Made by a program: the position numbers and the translations under genes. From NCBI GenBank assembly GCA_015227615.1, contig JAALGZ010000001.1, positions 1,302,001 through 1,366,000 of the forward strand: a stretch of 64,000 bases of DNA, read 5' to 3'. This document shows positions 44,409 through 57,521 of the stretch, piece after piece; within the stretch, counting starts at the first letter, position 1; each line of letters starts with the position of its first letter. Under the pieces are notes generated by a model that was not told the DNA's origin, searched no databases, and saw nothing but the letters and a program-made list of their open reading frames with translations. This stretch comes from Labyrinthula sp. Ha. Lineage: Eukaryota > Sar > Bigyra > Labyrinthulida > Labyrinthulaceae.

Positions 44409-46298
44409 TTATTCTTTAATTTGAATCTTCTGAAGTGCAACTGTTTTATTCTCCTCAACATTTTTTCCCGTACAAGCAAAAAATGCTGCAAGTAAAAGCA
44501 AAACAAGTCCTCCAAAAATTCCACCAACAGCAGAATCAACTCCACCTCCATCATCCGTATCTTCTTGTTTTTCTTTTTCAATAGTTTCCAAGAATAATAA
44601 TTGACCACCTTCAACTAAATCTCCAACCAAAATTCTACTTCCTGGATTACTTTCTTGCAATTCAATCCCATGCGCTTGAATATTAAAAATAAATAAAGAT
44701 CCTGGTTTTTTTCCAAACAAAGTTCCTACATCAATAATACCTGAACTTTCCCATCTTGCAGGTGAACCAGCATCTAAATCTGTTGCTGCAAAAGGATCAT
44801 CAGCTGAAGCATCAATTATAACACTTCTATTAATCACAGCAAGTTTTGTAACTATTCCATCTGTACTTGAACTATTTATTCTTACAAGTTGTGCTTCATT
44901 TTTATTTGCTGCGTTCTCTCCAAATAAATCTTCACCTTGTGGTGTTGTTGATGCTGTTCTATCTTCTTGTATATAAATAAATCCATCATCTGCCCAATCT
45001 AAGTTATCTGGACTTCTTAAAGTTCGATTCAAATCAGCATCCGCATCAATAAAAATTTTTAAATCAGAAGGTTCAGGAACTCCATCTGAAGAAAATAAAA
45101 CTTCCATTACATATATAGTTCCAAAAGAATCAACTCCATCAAAACTTCCTACTCCAGTTGAAACAAGAACAAACTCATTTCCAGTTCGACTATATGTTGA
45201 AATATCTTCTGGTCTTGAAAATTTAAATGCGCCAGCTTCTTTTGCTTGAAGCCATAAATTTGTTTGTGTTGGATATCCTTCTTGATCATATAAAGTTGAT
45301 CCATCAATTGAAGCTTGAGATAAATCTACTGTATTGTTTATTTCAACCCAATGTCCAGATTGAATATTTCCAGTATCTTTAAAAGTAAGAGGAGAATTTT
45401 TATTTTGATCATTTGGTGCCCAAACATAAATTTTTCCACCTCTTAATCCATTTTTTCCAAGAAAATCTGCTTCTTCAGATCTATCTTTTTCTCCTACATA
45501 TAAATATAGAGGTGCTGCTTCAACATCTTCATCCTCATCTATATTTCTAGGAGAAGTGTCATCAGGCATAACAAATGCAACATAATCTTCAGTATTTGTA
45601 TCAATTTGAGTAATACTTTCCCAAGCACCTTTTCCAAGAGAAGAAACTTTCCAAAAATCAAAATTTTCTACATCTAAAGCCCAAAAAGAACCTCCAATTA
45701 AATCACCTCCAAGACCAGTTTCTTCAGGTCCAAATTGAATCATTGAACCAATTCCTCTTCCATTTCCATATTCATCTTTATCAACAAACTGTGCAGAACA
45801 GAATCTTGCAAATCCTTGATGAAAAACTACTTCACTTGAAGTAGCTAAAGTTCCATCTGACTCGTAAACATGAGTGTACGCTAATCCAGAATCTTTAATC
45901 AATTTAGTTTCAATATCAAAATCATAGAAACTTAATCTAGCACCAGTCATTGAATATTGGTTCTCTTCTGTGCAATCAACATCTCCACAAAGAGTATAAT
46001 TGTAACCTTGTGGTCTTCTAAGCTCGTGATTAGTGAACAGTCTTACAGTATCTTCATCTAGAAGAAAAGCGCCCATCCCGTCTAGGATTCCAGGTGGAGT
46101 GTATCCGTCGGGATTAGAAGAAGAGGGTAAAGTTTCACCCACAGTAAAAATCGGGGATATTTTAATATTGTCTGTTTGCTCAGGAAGAACGTTCATCATT
46201 GTTTGACTAAAGGCGGTTTGAAAAAACTCTTGTTTCTTTGCATTTCCAAGGTTATTGGTTAGAAGAAAGGTAAGAATAGGGGTTAATTGATATTTCAT
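44409..46298 (-). CDS. Secreted, membrane-anchored DUF839/PhoX-like protein
   Basis: 629 residues, intronless. A signal peptide (about 1-20, ending NLGNA) leads into a DUF839/PhoX-type beta-propeller: FTNHELRRPQ (about 88-97), the Gly-rich GGDLIGGSFWALD, and LDWADDGFIYIQEDRT (433-448), which fits the 'P.NL..d..G.i.i..D' PhoX block. A low-complexity Asp/Gly linker then precedes one membrane segment (about 593-611, GIFGGLVLLLLAAFFACTG) and a short basic tail: type I topology. PhoX enzymes are Ca/Fe phosphatases, often secreted by marine microbes; whether this one is an active phosphatase is not shown. Well conserved, with Asp/Asn-rich Ca-binding character. Confidence 0.85.
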   Translation of the reverse strand: MKYQLTPILTFLLTNNLGNAKKQEFFQTAFSQTMMNVLPEQTDNIKISPIFTVGETLPSSSNPDGYTPPGILDGMGAFLLDEDTVRLFTNHELRRPQGYNYTLCGDVDCTEENQYSMTGARLSFYDFDIETKLIKDSGLAYTHVYESDGTLATSSEVVFHQGFARFCSAQFVDKDEYGNGRGIGSMIQFGPEETGLGGDLIGGSFWALDVENFDFWKVSSLGKGAWESITQIDTNTEDYVAFVMPDDTSPRNIDEDEDVEAAPLYLYVGEKDRSEEADFLGKNGLRGGKIYVWAPNDQNKNSPLTFKDTGNIQSGHWVEINNTVDLSQASIDGSTLYDQEGYPTQTNLWLQAKEAGAFKFSRPEDISTYSRTGNEFVLVSTGVGSFDGVDSFGTIYVMEVLFSSDGVPEPSDLKIFIDADADLNRTLRSPDNLDWADDGFIYIQEDRTASTTPQGEDLFGENAANKNEAQLVRINSSSTDGIVTKLAVINRSVIIDASADDPFAATDLDAGSPARWESSGIIDVGTLFGKKPGSLFIFNIQAHGIELQESNPGSRILVGDLVEGGQLLFLETIEKEKQEDTDDGGGVDSAVGGIFGGLVLLLLAAFFACTGKNVEENKTVALQKIQIKE

Positions 46299-47459
46299 TG
46301 TTAGTTTATTTTCGAGGATAACTTTTGGTTTAATTCACCATTAAATTTAACCAGGAATAGAATTTTTTTTTCTCTCCTGTTTTTGAATCTTTATTAGTTC
46401 AAAACTCTTCGACCATAACTTTGATTACTGGAAATTTCTTAACGTTATTGGAAGAATTAAGTACTTAATTTTAATAATTTTATATTAATTAATCTTTAGT
46501 TTGTTTATTGTATGTTAACAATAGTTAACAGTTTGTTGATATCATATTTTAATATATATATAAAGAATAATGTATTGTTGAATATAATATTTGTATTGTA
46601 TTTTAATATTATAGAGAAAAAAAAAATAATTATTATAAGAAAAGAATCTAAAAATATTAAATTGTTTTATTATTACAGGAAAAGAAAGCTAATATATTAC
46701 TTTTACTAAATATAATATAATATATTTTTTAATACTTCTGGATAAATATTATTTTATTGAATCTTGTCTCTAATTTTCTGAAGGTTTGATTGATATTTAA
46801 TAACAACCAATTATGTGAAACATCTGGACTTAAAATGCATTTAGGTTTAAGCTAAGTGTTTATTTAAAGTTTTTATTTTCATTTTTCGTGCAACAATATT
46901 GATGTTTTCTATTCTTATATTACCTATTACTCACAAATGTCTGAAAAACATCTTTCCTACTGGAATAAATTTAACAAGAACAAACTATATTGATTAGAAT
47001 TATAAACCTCAATATCACAATAGAGGTAAATATTTTTAAAGGAAAATTGTTTCCTGAACTCACGGAAAAGGATTTCGCGATGAATATCACTAGATCCTGT
47101 AAACATAAAATCTAAATTCTATATCTAGGAGTATTCTATGATTTAAATTCTTGTTCAGGTACTAGTTTCTTATGCTCACGAAACCTAAGCTCTTGAAGTT
47201 TTAGAGAACCTTGGAACTCCCCAGAATTTTCAAATATTTTTCAGCGCATTTTGCATTTCTTTCTCTAAACTTAAAGATAAATATATATATATAGATAGAT
47301 ATGTTATTTCTCAAAGGGTCATATCTCCCCCCCTACTGCATGTGAACAACTTTAGAGCGAAAAAATTGATTTAGACATTGAATGTTATCAAAGCCAATCA
47401 ATATCAAAAATCAAAGATTCATTTCAAGTTTGGTCTTATTAAAACAGTGATACAAGAAG
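46299..47459. other. Extremely AT-rich intergenic stretch
   Basis: About 46450-46740 is nearly pure A/T and gives a meaningless Ile/Tyr/Lys frame. No gene seen. Confidence 0.5.
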
Positions 47460-50400
47460 TTCATATCTATAACCAACCTTTGCACTTCTGACAACAACAT
47501 CGAGGACTTAAGCAAGATGAAAAGATTGCAGTATTGCAACATAGCCACATCTTCGAGAGAAGCTCTAGGGGTGACAAGTCGACGGAATTACTTGCCCGTG
47601 CTGGACAGTATTAACGTTGGTTATCTTTCTGTTTCAAATGTAACTACCTTCTTCTACTGCCACAAACGGATGGGAACTTTATGTTACAGGAACTGCATAA
47701 GCAAGAAATGGAGCATCTAAAGGATAATGAGTATTAGCTCGACCCCAGCAAGGTGGTTTTACTCAAAACTTTCGGAAAACTCCACGCTTGTAGCTACTTA
47801 ACCCATGCTTTAACTCGTCGACAGATTAACGGACATTTTATGGCAAGACTAACAGGATCCTGAAGCTGCCTCTAAAAAATTTGATGGTAAGAGAGAGATC
47901 GTGTTTGCAAACACCTAAACTTCACGCACTGGATATGGAATGACTGCGTACAAAAATTACGTGACCGACCTGAAGAGGATGATCAAAAAATCTTAACAAA
48001 AGAAGGATCATTCTCATTTGTGATGATTCTAACAGTCAAGTGGCTATAAAGGAGCTAGACACGAGTAGGAAAATTAGCTTCTCATCTCGTTCTAATAATA
48101 ATGGAAGATTACTGGCTCAGTTTCTGAAGGGGAGAAACCTGACATAATTAACAATCTAACAAGAACAGGCAAAAAGGTGTTAAAACACACCACTTTGACT
48201 ACAAAAATAGATAGAGGGAGCTATTCAAAGTCGATTATGTGCTAACAAACGATGTACCTTCAGTTCTTGACTTCAAATTAGGTTCACACCTCTCCTACAA
48301 CCTCAGGAAGAAACGCAAGTTTGATCATTTCATCTTTAGAATAACAATCAACACACAATGGAAAGAGCAACATAAAAAAGACTCAGGTTGCAGCTAGATT
48401 GTACCACTCTCTCCAACAAAATAGTAAAAGAGGTAGTAGATAGGGACATCCGTGAACATCTGCAACAAAAAGGAAATATTGAAGTGAATTACAAATCTAT
48501 GATAAGTTTCATCCAAGCCATCATAAATAAACATTTCCCCTGAATATCATATAACCTACCTGAACACACTAACCCTGACCATACCATATCACTTATGAGG
48601 CACAAACGTGCAAACTGGAACAACCTAAACATAGAATGTAGAAGAGAAATTGCTAAAGAGCTGAAAGATGCTGCGTGAAACGCCAACAACAGGTGGCTGG
48701 AAGAATTAGCCTCAAAATCCAAGCTGTTTTTGAAAACATGAATTCTAGTACCGGGAACAAACTGCTGAAATGTCAAAGCCAGCGAATAATACGTACGTAT
48801 AAATACTGAAAGATGCAACTCGTAACAAATTTGGAACAGCAGACCGTATTCTAATATTGAAAAAATATTTGCAAACCTAACAGAGCACAAAGATTCCCAT
48901 GCAAGAACTAGCATACGACGAGCTGGTTCGTTACCAAACTTGAATATATGGACAAATTCCTGCGAATAACACTGAAGTTCATGCTCCAGCTCAAAAGGAA
49001 ACCATCTCATGCATCAAAATCATAGAAAATAATAAACAACGAGGCCCTGATCAGGTAAAGAATGAAGTCCTCAAACAGGTTTCATGTGTTCAAAAGCAAG
49101 CTTTTAGAGCTTTTCAATCCTTCTTAAGAATGGTCAAATTCAAATCAAGCAGAATAAACAGGATTTGTAGAGAAAATTCATCTACTTTTACAACCAAAAA
49201 AGTACCAAAATGACCCCCTAACTAGCTGCAGACTCGTATGCTTATTGAATTCACACTTTAAAATTAGAAAAAGTTAATAAACAGCCGACTGGAACTGATT
49301 CTGGATGCACTGCCTGATTATTAGGCCGGATTTAGGAATAAGATATAAACAAAAAGATAGAGGTACTGAACATCATTATCAAAGTCTCGCTTAAGCAAAA
49401 AAAAGTTTTTCTGTATATCCTTCACGTAGATGTTTCAGTCGTGTTCGACAGTATTTCACATCTATTTATTACACAAGGAACAAAGGACCCCCACCTTTTA
49501 GAGAAACTTATCATGCTCATTCAAAAACTTTAAGAAAAAAAATTAAAGTCTGTAATTCTGAGAGCGAAGATATGAGTTTTACGTTGATGTAAAAAGAGGA
49601 GTCTTATAAAGGGATTTACTATCACCCAACATGTTAATTCTTTGTTTGGATGATGTAATGAAAACAAAAAATAGTACGCTAAGATTGATCACTTTACTCA
49701 ACCGGGGCTTTAGACGCTTTGCGGTTGCAAAGGATCCAGTTATATTGACAAGAAGCAATGATAAAACTGTAAACTTTGTCACTAAAATACAACAACTCTG
49801 TCAAATAACTGACCTGAGAATTAATTTGGGTAGAACAAAGTTGTTGCTAACCAGCAAAAGCTACAGTATTATTGATTGAGTCACAGACATCTATATAGAG
49901 AGAATATTTTCAAACTTCCATTGTGTACACTGTGAAAGATATTTTAATAGTCTGCTCTCATTTAACTACCACATAAGTTCCAGATTTTGCGGGGAAAACT
50001 ATTAACCGGAGCAAAACATATGCTTTGGTGATGATCGACAGTAAACTGACCATTCACTACAGAATACAGCCAGAAGCAAATGTCATAAGAATAAAAGACA
50101 TGAAAATGGTATAGTATTTGAGCAAAATTATCTAGGATCAGTGTTTGATGGCAAAGAAATTAATTCGGATGCTGTAGTCTAGAAAATCTCGGAAGCATAC
50201 AACCACATAAACTGTTTAAGATATATACTTTGATCAACAATTTTTTTGCAAATGAATCAAGAAGAATTTGATAAGAGCAGTAATCATTGCAGCAATAACA
50301 TATAGCACAGAAAAATGCCTCATAACTCGTCAATACATAAAATTTTATTCAAAGTATCTAGAAAGCTTAAGAAGATCGTTGGCAAATTTGGCCACTACAA

Positions 50401-50560
50401 TTTTGAAGTTGGAGAAGAAGATATGGTGCTTATAAATATAGTTAAGTCTCTGCCAGAATATCATATATCAGGAATAAAATCATCGCGGACAAGGAGCTTG
50501 CTTCTGTCAGGGAAAACTAAGATCTTAATCGGAGCTCTCTTTCTCTAGGCAAAAATATAT
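47460..50560 (+). mobile_element. Decayed RTE-like LINE (endonuclease and reverse transcriptase)
   Basis: Many stops and shifts, but the order of domains is clear. Endonuclease: a start like KMKRLQYCNIATSSRE (near 47515), ILICDDSNSQVA (near 48012, from the GDFNA motif), NNNGRLLAQFLKGRNL (near 48095) and DYVLTNDVPSVLDFK (near 48235). Reverse transcriptase: IIENNKQRGPDQVKNEVLKQ (near 49020), INSRLELILDALPDY (near 49280), VSVVFDSISHLF (near 49430), a VKRGVL...LSPNM block (near 49590) and AVAKDPVILTRS replacing the YADD block (near 49720), then TDLRINLGRTKLL. These match the EN-RT order of RTE/L1-type LINEs, and the EN-to-linker wording is closest to RTE. Short minus-strand frames across it are shadows. 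Confidence 0.8.
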
Positions 50561-51223
50561 ATTACTCTGAAGTTTTAATGTTACTTGGAGAAGAACCAAG
50601 ACCACCAGAAACCATCGCCTCCATATCTAATACTATGCCAACAGGTAAGCATGGCAATATTCTAGCAAAAGAGTATCAAGAGGAGAACAAGATCAGAAAT
50701 CATGCACCGACAGATGAACCGCAAGAAGAAGAAAGCAGAAAAACAATCCCGCTATAAACCGTTCTTCATTCAAGATACAACAAACAAAATACTTTCATAA
50801 ACAACATATACAAAATAAATATCATACGGAGCCACACAATAAACTCCAGAGTATCTCGAATATGTTAAGATATACATCTCCTTGGCTAAAATCTATTGAT
50901 AGAATATGTCATCAAACCTCTGCAACAGTAACAATCGGTATTATCATACTTTGTTAAAAGGCTCCATAAATAACTACTCGAACTTCAGACCTAACTCCCT
51001 CTTAAATACAATATACACAGACCAATAACCAAATTTTTAATATTATAATGAAACTCTTAATCAAACAATAACAAGTGACTGTGAATCTGGTTTTAGAGAA
51101 AGCGTAGAAACTAGAAAAAAGTTCAATTACTTTTCAATCAGGCTAGGTTAAATCAACTCGAAATATAAGAATGCTTATGTTAATTTACTTTAAGAAGATC
51201 TTCTCAACTGCTGACATCAATTT

Positions 51224-51520
51224 TTGAAAAGCGCTTTGGAGGAGAAAAAACAAAGTTCATCATTTATAAACATATTTCTACATTCACATATATATATATA
51301 TATAATTAGGCTAGTGCCTAAATTAAATGCACTTAGAACCGATCTAAATGGGCAACAATACCCAATAGGTTCCGCTAGGGGTACACTAAGCCCCGCCTTA
51401 TTTGTCATAGTGAGTGACAACATATTCAGTGAGAGTTTTACTAAAGTCAAAAGATATTTATCCAGAATAATTATACTTTCGAAATGCTCTGGCGTTTACA
51501 GAAGATATCTGTTTTAGGAC
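51224..51520 (+). mobile_element. Reverse-transcriptase fragment of another LINE
   Basis: A 97-codon frame reads ...LRTDLNGQQYPIGSARGTLSPALFVIVSDN, then RIIILSKCSG. This corresponds to RT domains 4 and 5 (the 'G.R.G..LSP.LF' block and the ADD strand). It cannot be the missing part of the LINE to its left, which already has its own copy of that block. It is preceded by a (TA)n tract at about 51285-51304. Confidence 0.6.
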
Positions 51521-51869
51521 AATAAAAGAGAAGTGGTAGCAATTTTTTTAAATACAATACAAGAGTTTGTTTTTGGCCGATTTCTAAGAAAAATAAATAT
51601 TAAAAAATAATGGCAGTTGTTCAAATAAACAATTAGAAGGTATATTTTCCTTGTTTCAAGTACCTGTTATTACAGGAATTATATCTTTAAACTGTGTAGA
51701 ACATGTTTCACGTCAATATACACCCCGTTTGAAAATAAACCACACTAGTTATGAAAAACAAGATCTTGGTCTCTGAAACAAAAGATGAAAAATCTTTTGT
51801 CTTAAGCTAAAAAATCACGTTCACATTTCGTCGAAAGTCCCAGAGCATGAGAACTTTCTAAGACAATTG

Positions 51870-52170
51870 ATAGCTGTACTAAACATCAACGTTGCTGGTC
51901 TTACTACTAACAAGTTAAGCTATCTTCTCAAAAAAATATCGACAACGTGGATGTCTTGATACCACAACAGTTATGCCACTGGGACTAAAAAGAGCTGGAA
52001 CGAGAGGTTAATGTCAGGTGCGTCGAAGGGGTACTTCTTGTCAAATCTGCTTAATACACCTCAACGCGTAGTAATGTTGTTGTTTCCGGAACTCTGAGAA
52101 AGGGTTCTGAAACTACAAGTTCGAAACGACATGATCCTTAATGACGTGCTACTGAGTGAAAAAGCTGAAG
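51870..52170 (+). mobile_element. Endonuclease-start fragment of a LINE
   Basis: LNINVAGLTTNKLSYLLKKI, followed after a frame change by NVDVLIPQQ, fits the opening of LINE AP-endonucleases ('LNI...GL..K...L......DV...QE'). Later blocks are too decayed to assign. Its position downstream of the RT fragment shows that it is a third insertion. Confidence 0.5.
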
Positions 52171-55100
52171 AAATTTTGTAATTTGACATTTCGCAAACCC
52201 GGTACCAGACTCAAAAAATAAACAAAAATGTTATTTTAGAGAATTACCTGAAGCTCCAGATGACCAGAAACGCAGAAAGTATAAACACAAGGAAAAGATG
52301 CTAGTAAAACTGACGTAGGAATAGAGGGTCGAATTAACCAAGGATGCATGTATCAAGAAAAAGGTAGCGGAGATACTTTTTAATAACTTCAAACTCCCCT
52401 CCCAGATAACTACAGAGTTCAGCACATCAACAAAGAACGGACATAACGCCAATGAAAACATAAAGGAGTCTAGATGTCGATAGAAAAGATATACATACAC
52501 AGAATCCCTTCATAAACCCGGTCTCAGATAACAGGAACCCTCACTAGAACCCAAAACTCCTGGATCATCGACATCAAAAGTATCAACATGTAAAGTGAAC
52601 CGCTACAATCATAGTGTCAACATCTGGACTCATTTCAGCAATATCTAAAATTCCTGCCAAATGTTTTGCTCAAAATTGTCAAGAAACCAGTAGTTTACTA
52701 CTTGATAAGTTTCCTCTGCTCAAACACAGCCGTAGCTTAATAAACACCTTAAGTGAATCCTACTTGAGACATACCAATACCACCTGAATTATAGCAATGG
52801 CAATGATGGTTCGACTGCAAACGTGTGAGCGTTAAGTTATCTCTTGTCCGATTGTTATTTTACTCATTTCCCGCAAGTTACAGATTTTCAAATTTCTTGG
52901 GTAAATGTATATCTTGAGCTTTGACATCAGACATGCCAACAATACAGGAACCTTGTGGTTAATGATATAGAGATAGAGCAACCAGGGCAATAGTTTTTTC
53001 AACGCCCAGCAGGCTATAAGGACGAAAAAATAAAGGATTACGGCATAGGACCAGAATAAAAACAATAAAAATGGCCATTTTGTGAGAGTGAAGGCTTAAC
53101 GGAAGGAGTTAAAATAATAGTTAGATAACGTATAGTACTAACACCCAGAACAGCACAGGTGTTAGGACATATCCCCAATTAAGTCTCTGTTATAGTTAAG
53201 TTAATTTGACAAATGACCCCTACAACTAGAAAGAGAATTGGACCCAAAGCTGAAACCAAAGCAATTGTAAAATATATCTTGGGCCATCTACCAACATAAC
53301 TGGCGATTGCTATAGTTAGTATTGGAAAGTTATTTAGCGATAAACCAACATTAGTAAAGTTACGCGCAACTCAAAATGGATTTTTTCACTAAGGTTGATA
53401 CTGACGTTCTAACAATAGCAATGTCTAAATAGAACTGTGCCTGGGAACTGGTATTGGGTTCATTTACAGAGTCAAAGGGCTCAAATATTGGGGACTACAC
53501 ATCTGATGCCATTGTACGGTAAAAGCCAGCATACTTATATGCAAGTTATCAAATTTACTGACAATAGGGAAAATGCTTCAAGAACAAGAATCAGTGACCT
53601 GAAGGCATTGGTTCACTCCTGTCTATGCCACTGTTGGCAGTTATGGAACTTGGAAAGATATCCATTCGGGTAAAAGTTAACATACTGTCACGTAAAGTCA
53701 GGTGTCTGAAATTGATCACAAAAAATATTTCACTCATAGATGTAGTGAAAGAAGCCTGTAAATGGAATAGCTCTGACCTGGGCATCTAAAAAAAATTAAA
53801 AATAAGAAAAAAGTGGCTAGCAAATACAGTGAGGTTGAGGATATCTTTGACGAAACCCACAAAGCAGCATCCGAAACTCTTCAGGAAGAGTTATTTCCAA
53901 CATTGGCATTGGAACCAACAGTCCCGATACAAGACTCAGATGAATTGGTTTGCCTGTATATCTTCTGACAATAGACAAACGGCAAGATCTGGAGCTTTAA
54001 AACATATAGAACTTGTCCCTGGCCATATTCAATGAGACTTTTGATAAAGGCAACTTAAGCAAACCTTTGAATGGAACGTTAATGAGCATAGTTCATGAGC
54101 TTCTGAGTGCACTTTCCACAAACATCCGCATCCCTAAATAGCTCGTGAAAACATCTGGATGCACTGCATACAACAGTAAACTGGTGACCATGAATAATTG
54201 CAAAGCCTTTATGCTTCTTTATAAGTAACCATAGTGGATAAACAGCGGCTGATTTCCTGGGATATAGAATAAGAAGGTTGCAAAGCCACTTATGCAACAA
54301 GATCATCAGGAAATAAAGTATATGGATCAAAAACATCTTAAATCAACCTCAATAACCATCCAATAAACCAATTGAATCGTCATTAACTAGATAAAAGGTC
54401 CAAAAGGATGATTGTGCAAACTTTGTCTTATTTTGTGTTCAACTTTTTATTTTTTTTATTTTGAATCTAGATATTGGGAAATTCGAAAAGGGAGACGAAA
54501 ATGGTAGTTTCACGATACTGATAAATGATAAAGAAGATTTGACGACCAGATGGAAGGAAATGGTATCCCAATACTAGAAGTAGATGTAAAGATACAGGAG
54601 GAAGATGACGAAATGTAAAAGATTGATAACTATGGAAATTTTGATAAACCAACTAGTCAGTGCGGTAACTCTGTTCGTTAGAGTAGATCTACATCCAGTG
54701 GATATCTAAATTCGACTAAACGATCTCGTTTCTAATGCTATGCCGAAACATACAGTGCACGGGTAGCTAAAACTTAACTACAGCATCAGAAGAATAACCA
54801 AACAGTATAGATCCTTATCCTGAAACTTCAACGAATGTAGAAGAAGACAACAGCTGAAACAAGTCAGCTTATTAGAAGGCATCTCAGAGCACATTACAGA
54901 AAATTAACGGAAAATAAAAAAAGCAAGCCCCAAGCCACCAAATCCAAAGGTGAAAACATTCCACAAGAAGCAAAGAACCTAGCAGAAATTAACAGAATGT
55001 TGCCCCTCTTAATAAAATACAAAGGTTCCATAATAGAGATAGTCCATAAAACAACCTAAATCTCTCGCTGAAGCACTTGGATGAAGAAACTTGATATATA

Positions 55101-57521
55101 GAAGAACCACATCCGGTGAAAGTATCAAACCACGAAAAATATCGTTAACCCCGCATAGAACATAAATAAGAAGAATGTAAGAACATACAAGAATAGTAAC
55201 ATGGTACCAAAAAGATCTTGATCGCTCAAAATTGTCACACATGAGAATCACTCATCCTTTTGTCCAACTTATCCTTTCTTGATTTAAATGTGGATTGTAT
55301 CATCTTGGATAGAATCTTCTGAAATCAAGCAAATTGACTTAATCGCATATTATGTCCAACCAGACTTAAAGAATCCCGTAGATTACCCAGTCAGAGCAAG
55401 AAGCTCAAACGGAACACTAAAGAAAACATAATAAACAAAAACACTGTTAAGCTTAGTAAAATAGAATTTACTTCTTCTTAGTAGTTAGACATCGGCTGCA
55501 GGGTTAGGCTAACCAGATCAAGAAAATTCCTTAAAAACTGAACTGAACGCAACTGACATTGCTGTGACTGGGTGAAACCTTTACTTAGTGGAAGAATAAG
55601 TACTTGACCGGGTACTACTGCAAAGAGAGTGAGGAGGTGTTATTATTATTTGCAGCCCGGCAGTTATTTATACAGAAGGGGGTTCAATAATTAGGCGGAG
55701 CTTCAGGAAAGGAGTGTGAAGTAACTGCACTGGCTTCCTAAGGACTAGAAACCGATGCTCGTCTTTGCTTTTTAAGAGGTAATATGCAACGGTTAGTCTT
55801 CGAAGGTAGACATAATTACTCGTTAAGCCAGTCAAAGATATGGTCGAGTTCAGTTAGGACTACGGCTTGATCCAATGATCGCTCCACTAGCACTTTGTTG
55901 CATCTTGTTTACACCTGAAAATGCAGAATCTAAAAAGATAGAATGATGGTGTATTTGATTGCACTTGCGCACGGCGTTCTTGTGTGATATAAAGTATAAA
56001 TAGTAAAATTGAAGGTTCAGTAGATATTTTCCATATTTTCATTTTGCGAATTATCTGACTAAATACTGTGTATTTCAACAATAAAATCTTGAAACAGAAC
56101 AATTTTAGAACTCTTTATATAGTATAGTACCAATTCGTGTAAAACATGAAAATATAAATATACATATTATGTATTCTTAAGGAAAAGAAAACCTTTGTAG
56201 CATGTTCAAAGCAGTTAATCATGTTAAACATACTTATCTTTCAAAATAAATGAAAATGAATTAGCCAAAAAAATTATAAATCAATCAAACTTCAATTTAA
56301 AAGAGCTTATTAAATATAAAGTGAGTTGCTTTAAGCCCCTATATTACTTTAGACAAGCTACAATAGATTTACTCAATACTTATTTCTATCTGTCTCATAT
56401 GAGATTTGTATAAGCAATTCAATCTTCAGCTAGATAGCATCCAAACAAAAAAAAATAATATATAGTTGTTGATTTGTTATATTTTTCTATATATAGTTTT
56501 GTATTCTTATTGGCCGCTTACTTCCTAGCTTGTTTTCATGTTGAAAACCCTTTACCTTTCCTAATAATAACTTTGTTATGTAGTTCTAATTTTATGATAG
56601 TTGGTTTAAGGTAAGAAACTAGTTGCTTTAGAGCGAGAAAATACCTAAAGTGTATTGTTTGGGTAGAATGCTAACTTTTGAGAGGCTTATTGAGGAAATT
56701 ACTTATAAATACAATAAGGGCAAAAGGAAATATCAAAATTTTCATTTTGTCTCAGGAGCTACTCGATTAAGTAATAAAAAAATAATGATTGTGTTTACTT
56801 ATCTAACATAACTATGGTTACATCATTCACAGTAGCAAATGTAGTTTCCTATGGCCATGGGGTATCACCCAAAACAGTTAATCCAGGCTGTAAGAGAACA
56901 TCAAGCGGGTGTAAGATATATTAATATATATAATTAGATGTCAAAGCATAACTTTGAGAATCCATATCCCCGAAAAATTTCAGCTAGTTCATAATGCCCA
57001 ATTCAGTCTCTTCTTTCTTGATATCCATCTAGCTCATCCTGTCATATTTCAGTTATATTTGAAGTACACCCTAATTCAAACCCTAACCTACTTAAATATT
57101 TACTTCTTTGGGATTGGTTCATTTCTTTTTGTAGGTACTACATTTCTTCAATGATTACATCCATAAGATGATAAACATAGCCCTTTGGTTTTAGACAGTA
57201 TTTACTTCATTCTTTTTTATAGATTCTCGCATAGCATGGTAATGAAAATTATTTTTGGAGTCATTATAGTTGGTATATGCTTCTTAGATTTCCAGATTCA
57301 TTTTCATTTCTAGGCATATAGTATACTCATACATCATAAGGTTGTCTGGGTTTGGTATCCACGATCAGTGAAACTGACGGTGCCATTGATATCGTGGATT
57401 ACTTAAGCGAATTTAAGCCGGGAATACCTCAAAAACTGTGTCGTAATTAGTCCCAATAAAAGTGTGCGATGAAATTGATGGGAGCGAATTAACTTAAATC
57501 TGTTTTTGCTAAAACGTCCAT
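52171..57521. other. Repeat-rich debris without a confident gene
   Basis: Base composition is less AT-rich than in the deserts further left and many frames are protein-like in short patches (for example FFTKVDTDVLTIA near 53378, and frames at 53437-54035). None can be tied to a family with confidence. The texture is that of old mobile-element remains. 55500-57340 shows nothing. Confidence 0.4.

Noticed and set aside
46512-46709. A 65-codon frame rich in Ile, Tyr and Lys
   Set aside because: The DNA is almost pure A/T here and the peptide only reflects composition.
48489-49010. A 173-codon minus-strand frame
   Set aside because: It runs antisense to the decayed LINE, whose plus-strand domain order is clear.
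51284-51306. TA microsatellites here and near 39130, 47282 and 60575
   Set aside because: Ordinary simple repeats in very AT-rich DNA.
53361-53680. VDTDVLTIA-like reading recalling transposon-type proteins with an ADTDV motif
   Set aside because: The following diagnostic blocks could not be found in any frame, so the match rests on too few residues.
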